The notes under the pieces were generated by a model. The model saw only the letters and a list, made by a program, of their open reading frames with translations. It did not search any database and was not told where the DNA came from. Source: Saccoglossus kowalevskii (taxonomy: Eukaryota > Hemichordata > Enteropneusta > Harrimaniidae). From it: 29,106 nucleotides of DNA. The DNA is taken from assembly GCF_000003605.2 (NCBI RefSeq), contig NW_003123906.1, positions 258,366-287,471 on the forward strand, written 5' to 3'. The position numbers and the translations under genes were made by a program. Of the stretch, positions 22,801-29,106 are shown in pieces (the stretch's first letter is position 1; each line of letters starts with the position of its first letter).

Positions 22801-24048
22801 AAATCTATTTCACGATGATGAACCCAATGGAAGTGGTTCCTGTCTGCAGTTGTGGTAAGTTCAAAATAATGGCAATTGATGCCATCCTGTTATACTAAAA
22901 AATATGTGCATGGTGCGTGTTTATAACAAGGTATGCAGTTGTCGGTTTATTTTATCAACTCATTCTACAAAACCGGCTACATTTAATATCCTAAATCAAA
23001 ATTACATCACCACTTTGCCAGAACAACCTCATTATTGCATAATCTACAGGCATAATAATGGTTACTGGATGATGGATGATTCATCATGTCACTACGAGCT
23101 GAACTATTTATGTTCAGGTAAAATATAATTTAAATTATATTCAACGTTGTATCTGACTTACTTTGACTATTTGAATATAAGTGAAGGTCATATATATACT
23201 GTATATATTCAATTTGTACAAACATGACCGACTGGCAGTCATTTCAGTTAAATTCATGACCGTGCCAATTCCTCACTAATATATCACCGATTCAGTTGAA
23301 AGTACTATACTTGCAAGTAATACTCTAGGCTGATCTATGTTTTTATTATAAAATTACAGATGCATGTCATATTTTTGTCTAGACGCGAACACGGATTGCC
23401 CATCTGACGACCATTTGGTTTGTTATGATTTCCATGTTAGTTTTTTTGACTGCATGTGTGTATATAATCACTGTATTTTGCATTTTACTATATTGAAATT
23501 GACATACGCGTGTACTGTGTACTGTCAAGGCGTATTATTATTATTATGCTCATGTTACATATAGCATTGCCTGTGGTTAGTTCGGACACAGCGTATCTAG
23601 CGTCAACTCAATGTGCGTCTGGAGCTCTATACCAAGTTACTGACCAGGCCAGTTTGGAACGTGCTCAGGTTGTTATGGCAACAAATGGAGAGAATGTAAA
23701 TTACTGGGTTGATGGCAATATTTCAGGCAATACAATTACCTTCACTGGTGGTTCAAAAATCGCAGTTGATTCGACACTGTTTCACGCAAATGAACCCAAT
23801 GGTAGTGGTCCCTGCCTCTTTTTGGGGTGAGTGTGAATTTGTTGGTGATTGATGATGACATAATTATAATTATAATTATAAAGGTGACTGTCGAATTACA
23901 CCAACAAAACATTTCCCATAAACGTCTTTACAACATAGAATTGCAATATTATTATTTTTTTGCTCATATTTACAGGTGGAACAGCGGTGAATGGAAATTA
24001 GATGATAGCGCATGTGGTCATCAGCGAAGGTATTTATGTATTGGTTAA
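19475..24048 (+). CDS. Secreted astacin-family zinc metalloprotease with two C-terminal C-type lectin-like domains
   Basis: Exons: 19475-19543, 19688-19883, 19985-20111, 21265-21334, 21578-21781, 22085-22211, 22599-22854, 23050-23117, 23565-23826, 23976-24048; 1452 nt, 483 residues, in frame throughout. Residues 1-23 form a signal peptide. The propeptide (24 to about 67) contains LESD, in the place of the FxGD aspartate switch. The catalytic domain (about 68-263) starts near YRWPNAEVPYAI. Zinc ligands are H160, H164 and H170, with catalytic E161 and Met-turn SLMHY (M217, Y219). Cys 108/263 and 132/152 fit the two astacin disulfides. CTLD1 spans 265-372 and CTLD2 373-483, each with four cysteines, W(I/V)DG and EPN. 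Astacins cleave extracellular or secreted proteins; the lectin domains probably direct it to a glycan or protein surface. The intron after 22211 must use GC-AG. The catalytic part is certain; the fusion rests on frame and conserved phases. Confidence 0.92.
21265..22211 (+). other. Astacin exons 4-6: active site, Met-turn and C-terminal catalytic subdomain
   Basis: Exon 4 encodes the C132-C152 loop (DGCWSWVG to GAGCEW). Exon 5 encodes GTIAHEIGHAIGFWHEQSR with the three zinc histidines and the glutamate, and ends at SLMHYGPK. Exon 6 encodes YFSKNGLDTI and closes the domain with IIYDCP (C263). The acceptor at 22084 was preferred over the nearby AG at 22092 because only the first keeps the family sequence YFSKNG in frame. 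All key catalytic residues are intact, so an active enzyme is expected. Confidence 0.93.
22341..22356. repeat. Short perfect inverted repeat within the protease-lectin intron
   Basis: CCGTGC-ACTA-GCACGG lies inside intron 6. It is GC-rich compared with its surroundings. A role in splicing is possible but not shown. Confidence 0.6.
22599..23117 (+). other. C-type lectin-like domain 1 (exons 7-8)
   Basis: Exon 7 (phase 1 entry) encodes KISTESKRWENNQC, FWIDG and EPNGSGSC. Exon 8, joined in phase 2 inside a Trp codon, encodes GYWMMDDSSC and NYLC. Expected disulfides are C281-C371 and C346-C363. E339-P340-N341 is the motif that in classical lectins helps bind calcium and mannose-type sugars. The usual WND is replaced by MDD, with Asp kept at the position three before the Cys. 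The extra N-terminal cysteine pair of long-form CTLDs is absent. Confidence 0.85.
23383..23435 (+). other. Possible skipped or decayed linker exon between the two lectin domains
   Basis: After a TTTGTCTAG acceptor, the frame entering in phase 1 reads ANTDCPSDDHLVCYDF, close to the N-terminal strand of long-form CTLDs (CPxxx..xxCY). No strong donor follows. The only early phase-1 donor (GTTATG, intron from 23422) is weak, and GTTAGT at 23436 gives the wrong phase for exon 9. It may be an alternative exon or a remnant. Confidence 0.35.
23565..24048 (+). other. C-type lectin-like domain 2 (exons 9-10)
   Basis: Exon 9 enters in phase 1 at ATAG|CA. Its start aligns residue for residue with exon 7 (VSSDTAYLASTQC against ISTESKRWENNQC). 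It carries YWVDG and EPNGSGPC (449-451 EPN). Exon 10 enters in phase 2 and encodes GEWKLDDSAC and RRYLC, then Gly and TAA. Pairs C389-C481 and C456-C473 are expected. An upstream ATG at 23546 in the same frame would give a hydrophobic leader, so a stand-alone secreted lectin transcript is an alternative, but the shared boundary with CTLD1 favours splicing. Confidence 0.83.
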
Positions 24049-24740
24049 ATGGTAAGTCATCTAGTATTTTGCCTTGCAAACATGTCAACCTAAACAACAT
24101 TCTTAATGCGCATGTAATTCACAAAAAGTTAATTATTCTTGAACTCAACAATATTCTTCCCTTGTACATTTATCTACCGATTTGCACATAATTTTCTATT
24201 TCTAGGTTATATTCACTTAGTGCATATTTTGCATCCTGTGTAGTTTAAGCAATGGCACATTATTTATCCCCCTGCGTCTGTTCACTAATTTGACATTATT
24301 TCATTGTACAATATTCGTACATTATGTATCTGTTCACTAATTGCATATCATTCTCAGTTTTCTAAACATGTACATTATTTTCATGTTGTTAATTATTCGG
24401 TATGTAGTGTAGTATATTGCACTTCAATTCATTTATATATTTTTCAAATACAAATGTGAATATAGGAAATACAAAATTGTTTTGTTAATTTAAAATTATC
24501 TGTTAATCGTTTTATTTAATTTCAGAAAATGGTTCATTTACGACAGATTCCGAAAATAGTGCATAATGTAAATATAGTATATCGCATGGGTTAGTTCGAT
24601 TGCATGCCTGATGTAAAAATAATAATAAATCGTATGTATTGCAGAACATCCTGGAGTCATGGTCTTTTATATTTGGTATAGTTGTGGCACGAGATTATTA
24701 CAGCCTCTTCCAATAAACGACCAATTCAATCTAGTTGAAA
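24049..24740 (+). other. 3' UTR with an intron
   Basis: Three bases after the stop codon an ATG|GTAAGT donor opens an intron (24052 to about 24525) with an ATTTCAG acceptor. The terminal exon would run from 24526 to about 24740. The stop lies only 3 nt from the exon junction, too near to trigger decay by the usual 50-55 nt rule. Confidence 0.55.
24712..24717 (+). terminator. Polyadenylation signal AATAAA
   Basis: A canonical hexamer in a good position for cleavage near 24730-24740. An earlier AATAAA at 24624-24629 could give a shorter transcript. Confidence 0.55.
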
Positions 24741-26150
24741 CAACATAAAATTAATGAGGAATTAGCCTTTATATATTTTCTACATTTTTTATCACATACA
24801 TATGTATTTTCTAACATTGCTGTTTCATACCTGCAATATGTTGACTCCTTGCATAATATTCTTTCGATGAAAAATCCTAATACGAGAGTGAGGTGATTGT
24901 TCCCACTCATGGCGAACTTATCCCATGGTGTATTGAGTTGAGAACTGTTGACGGCATAACTCCCACAGTACTTTCCACGCACATATGATCATGCTATTTT
25001 GCCCTTACTCCCCTGTTGCGTGTCTAATGACTTCGAGTTTATCCACACAAGAGTGAAAACATGAAGGGTTTCTAAAGGTGGTGCACTGCCTTTTCAATCC
25101 ACGATTTTGAGTTTGAGCACTCAGGCTTGGGTCAACCAGCAACACCAACTCTAACTCTATTAGGTGCTTATGCTATTAAATTTTAGAACGATACCGGGTA
25201 CATTTATATGAGCGTTGAAAAAACTATATACCGATTCATGTTTTCATGAAAGAAATGTACATGAATTTGAAACGATGGTATTGATCATAACTGACAGAAT
25301 GTCAGCCTTCTATGACAGCAAGACGGTGAAGTTGTGATAATGTTCACAGCGCAACAACGCATGTAGAGTTAAAGGTAATTGCAAACTTCAGATGCATTCA
25401 AACATGAGACATTTTTTGTCGTTTTTCATCATTTCATTGGCAGTGTCGGACGATGAGCATATCTTGGTATCAATTACTGAATTTATGAATGTGCGAACCA
25501 CGTGCTGTACGCTAAAGTTGTGTCCATAGTCAGCTGGCGCACAGGCGGTAATATAATAAATGCGATATTTAACTATATGGGGTCGCCATCTTGAATACGG
25601 CATGAACATAAATAAAGAGAGTTATGAAACGCGTTTTTCAGTTTTCTACAAATCGAGGGAAAATGGTTAACAAAATTTGACCGAATTCGTCGTTTTGTGT
25701 AGAAAAATCTCTTGCATACAAACACATAACTACATGAAGAACATATCGAAAGTCGAAGATAGGGCGTTCCACATGCGCGCACACCGTTTTGGTGGTGTAA
25801 CGTAAACTTGCACGCGTGATATTGTACTTCTGGGTATACCAATCGACGTCACAAAAATAACATTCTTTATCGACTATCAGCAAACTGACATGTTGCTATT
25901 TTTGAACAGTAGTTTTGCTACTTACGGGAAAGTGGTTTATGGGGTAAAAAAGTGAAAGTTCTTCAAAATATCGGTATCGTGTAGCATACACCAATGAATA
26001 TTGTCATCACAACATTTTAGAAGTCAAACGACTACACAACGACAATGCCTGAAATATAAGTCATTTTGGCTTCACAAATGCACGTTTCTACTAGAGGGCA
26101 CGATTTATAGAAAAGGCGTATACCACGAATAGAGAAGTCATTGCAATGAA
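24740..26150. other. Gene-free stretch
   Basis: No supportable gene. Minus-strand frames at 25388-25883 overlap each other, lack motifs and show no splice pattern. Confidence 0.5.
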
Positions 26151-26160
26151 CAATTGCATG

Positions 26161-27867
26161 ATACATATAGTGTAGCATCAGCAATTACTCAAAATACGCG
26201 ACATATAGTGTAGAATTGGTAGTGACACATATTACACTACATATAGAGTAGCATCAGTAACACATATATGCTACATATAGTGTAGCGTAAGCAATGACAC
26301 ATATTACACTGCGTAAAGAGTAGCATCAGTAATGACATATATGCTACATACAGTGTAGTATGAGCAATGGCATATATTACACTACATATAATGTAGCATC
26401 AGCAATTACACATATTACACTATATATAGTCTAGAATCGGCACTGACACTTATTATGCTACATATTGTGTAGAATTGGCAATGACACATATTACACTACA
26501 AGCAGTGTAGCATCAGAAATGACACATATTACACTACATATAGTGTAGCATTAGCAATTACACATATTACACTATATATAGTCTAGAATCGGCAACGACA
26601 CATATTATGCTACATATAATGTATTACACTGCGTAAAGAGTAGCATCAGTAATGACATATATGCTACATATAGTGTAGTATGAGCAATGGCATACATTAC
26701 ACTACATAAAATGTAGCATCAGCAATGACACATATTACACTATATATAGTCTAGAATCGACAATGACACTTATTATGCTACATATAGTGTAGAATTGGCA
26801 ATGACACATATTATACTACAAGCAGTGTAGCATCAGAAATGACACATATTACACTACATATAGTGTAGCATTAGCAATTACACATATTACACTATATATA
26901 GTCTAGAATCGGCAATGACACATATTATGCTACATATAATGTAGCATCAGCAAAGACACATCTTACACAGCATATAGTGTAGAATTGGGAATGACACATA
27001 TTACACTACATACAGTGTAGCATCAGCAATTACATATATTATGCTACATATATTGTAGCATCAACAATGACACTTATTACACTACATATAGTGTAGCACT
27101 AGCAATTACACATATTACGCTACATATAGTGTAGCATCAGCAATGACACATAATGCGCTACATACAGTGTAGCATCAGCAATTACATATATTATGCTACA
27201 TATATTGTAGCATCAACAATGACACTTATTACACTACATATAGTGTAGCACTAGCAATTACACATATTACGCTACATATAGTGTCGCATCAGCAATGACA
27301 CATATTACGCTACATATAGTGTAGCATCAGCAATTACACATATTACTCTACATATAGTGTAGCATCTAGAATGACACATATTACGCTACATATAGTGTAG
27401 CATCTAGAATGACACATATTACTCTACATATAGTGTAGCATCTAGAATGACACATATTACTCTACATATAGTGTAGCATCTAGACTGACACATATTACGC
27501 TACATATAGTGTAGCATTAGAAATTACACTTATTGCGCCACACATAGAGTAGCATCAGCAATGACACATAATACGCTACATACAGTGTGGCATCAACAAT
27601 GACACATATTACGCTACATATAGTGTAGCATCAGCAATTACACATATTACTCTACATATAGTGTAGCATCTAGAATGACACATATTACGCTACATATAGT
27701 GTAGCATCAGCAATGACACATATTACGCTACATATAGTGTAGCATCAGCAATTACACATATTACTTTACATATAGTGTAGCATCTAGAATGACACATATT
27801 ACGCTACATATAGTGTAGCATCAGCAATGACACATATTACGCTACATATAGTGTAGCATCAGCAATT
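26161..27867. repeat. 38-bp minisatellite, about 45 units, each with an inverted repeat
   Basis: The unit is GACACATATTAC.CTACATA followed by TAGTGTAGCATCAGCAAT. The 38-bp period is exact in the right half, for example GCATCTAGAATG at 27362 and 27400. Each unit has a small stem such as GCTACA-TATAG-TGTAGC or ACACTA-CATA-TAGTGT. The left half is older and more varied, with a 152-bp (four-unit) period and a duplicated block of about 320 bp. The right half is more uniform. There is no coding potential. Confidence 0.97.
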
Positions 27868-28037
27868 TGTGTTTGAAGTTCGAAAGTACGTAATTTCCGG
27901 TTTCAACAAGTTCGAAAATAAAATAACGCGTAGAACTTCTTGCGAACCATACACTAGCAGCGTATCCGTATTGCAAATTTGCGTAATTTGAACCCAGTTT
28001 GTTCTTACAAGATTTCTAAGTTTCAATTATCATTATT
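27865..28037. repeat. Satellite tail sequence, copy 1
   Basis: Begins directly at the end of the satellite with ATTTGTGTTTGAAGTTCGAA and ends near TTATCATTATT. It matches 28911-29106 with small indels. Confidence 0.88.
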
Positions 28038-28108
28038 TAGTAAACAGACCAATGAAACGATTTAATATTTCTGTAAAATACGTGCCAACCGACGACTGAC
28101 TTTGAAAC

Positions 28109-28124
28109 GTTCGAAGTTTCGAAC
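28109..28124. repeat. Short perfect inverted repeat GTTCGAA-GT-TTCGAAC
   Basis: A 7-bp stem with a 2-base loop, between the satellite tail and a small satellite island. The TTCGAA core also occurs in the tail sequences as AGTTCGAA. Confidence 0.6.
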
Positions 28125-28182
28125 AAACTCCCGGCACACCTTGTGCGATATGGAGAAGACGCCGACCTGCAGCGTTAATGCA

Positions 28183-28262
28183 ATGACACATATTGCGCTA
28201 TATTATTACGCTACATATTGTGTAGCATCAGCAATGAACCATATACGCTACATAGAAATACG
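28183..28262. repeat. Detached island of the 38-bp satellite
   Basis: About two diverged units (AATGACACATATTGCGCTA, TTACGCTACATATTGTGTAG, CATCAGCAATGA) lie 320 bp beyond the main array. Confidence 0.85.
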
Positions 28263-28500
28263 CTACGAGAAATTTGATCCAAAGGTGGGGTAACTGTTAA
28301 TTCTTCTGTGATTTTTTTGGCTTGGCCGATTTGGTTCAAACTTGGCAGGCATGTCACACCTGCACTCTAGTTAAGTGGTTGAATCTGAAAACAAATTCTG
28401 GCCCACCGTTTCCGTGGCAACATCCAAAAAATGATTTTTTTTGAGTACCTTCGCGACAAAAGTATTTACCATACAATTCTAGAATTAAAAAGCTCGGACG
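28262..28500. repeat. Third copy of the dispersed repeat seen at 7690-8150
   Basis: Shares GATCCAAAGGTGGGGTAACT with the GACCCCAAAGTTGGGGTAACT form near 7830, then CGATTTGGTTCAAACTT.GCAGGCA.GTC, CTCTAGTTAAGT and TACAATTCTA.. in the same order and orientation. Confidence 0.75.
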
Positions 28501-28888
28501 TCTACATCTCTCAAAACGGCATTTATATTGGTAGGTAATATCTGATCATAGCAACGGATGACTACAAATCAAAGCAAAAACCATGGTCAACCCTTTGGCT
28601 GGTTCCTGCCTCAAGTGTCATGGCGTACCAAACTACAACAAGCCGGTAACTCGTTGTGTCGTCACCGGAAGCGCTGTCCCAGCACAAACCTGTGTCATAT
28701 GACACCTTACTAGCCGGTTTTGGCTAAAATTCCGCTCCGCCGCCGCTTTACAACAGTGTTTATACGCGGAACTTGATATTGCTTTTTACAATTTGGGTTG
28801 CCTTTGAATCACATATTTTAGTGAAATAATGTTTATAGAGTGAAATATTATTGTCATACATAATTCAATCTTTGAAACAACAGAAACT
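28501..28888. other. Unassigned stretch, locally GC-richer
   Basis: No gene seen. An ETS-like ACCGGAAGC near 28666 and a GC-richer patch to about 28760 could mark a regulatory site, but no exon is attached. Confidence 0.35.
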
Positions 28889-29106
28889 AACACATAATAA
28901 CGATCATCAAATTTGTGTTTGAAGTTCGAAAGTAGTTGCGTTATTTCCGGTTTCAACTAGTTCGAAAATAGAACGTCCTTGAGCGCAATAAAATCACACG
29001 TAGAACGCCTTCCGAACCAGACTCTAGCACCGTAAACTTATTGCAATTTGCGCAATTTGGGCGCAGTTTGTTCTTACAAGTTTTCTAAGTTTCATTTATC
29101 ATTATT
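28889..29106. repeat. Satellite remnant plus tail sequence, copy 2 (runs off the window)
   Basis: AACACATAATAACGATCATCAA (28889-28910) looks like a satellite unit with its central stem deleted. The tail then starts at 28911 exactly as at 27865 and continues to the window end. Confidence 0.8.

Noticed and set aside
25388-25883. Three overlapping minus-strand frames
   Set aside because: Mutually overlapping, no motifs, no paralogue, no splice pattern.
26161-27867. CRISPR array
   Set aside because: The units are contiguous variants of one 38-bp sequence with no unique spacers, in an animal genome.

Overview
The window is AT-rich animal (metazoan) nuclear DNA. Introns with GT-AG borders, microsatellites, a minisatellite, dispersed repeats and a 264-base assembly gap all fit a draft invertebrate genome. 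Introns of the one clear gene are mostly 100-500 bp, which fits a compact genome such as a tunicate's, but the sequence alone does not fix the phylum.

The one confidently coding locus lies on the + strand at 19475-24048, with a 3' UTR to about 24740. It is a ten-exon gene for a secreted astacin-family zinc metalloprotease carrying two C-terminal C-type lectin-like domains (CTLDs). The model gives 483 residues: signal peptide, short propeptide with an aspartate-switch-like motif, complete catalytic domain (HEIGHAIGFWHE and Met-turn SLMHYG), then two CTLDs, each with an EPN motif and each cut by an intron at the same place. The whole model stays in frame only if the intron joining protease to lectins uses a GC-AG border. 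If that intron is retained, the product is a 272-residue protease without lectin domains.

About 20 kb upstream (2045-3310) is decayed related sequence. An array of exon-like units of about 207 bp with conserved GTGAGT donors runs into a pseudogene fragment that matches the second exon of CTLD1 together with its flanking introns.

The centre (9370-17243) is a degenerate tandem duplication of about 4.6 kb spacing, built from two modules (A, about 1.8 kb; B, 0.6-0.9 kb) in the order B0-A1-[insert]-B1-A2-B2. The insert between A1 and B1 (about 1.78 kb, containing the N gap) starts with clustered heat-shock-element motifs, a TATA box, and NRF1-like and YY1-like motifs. It may be a mobile element or a promoter of unknown gene.

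The right end (26161-29106) holds a minisatellite of about 45 units of 38 bp, each carrying a small inverted repeat, with 152-bp and 320-bp higher-order periods. It is followed by a tail sequence that appears again at 28911, again preceded by a remnant of the same satellite. This suggests a mobile or duplicating module of satellite plus tail. A copy of a repeat family also found at 7690-8150 lies between the two tails. The remaining stretches hold no gene I can support.
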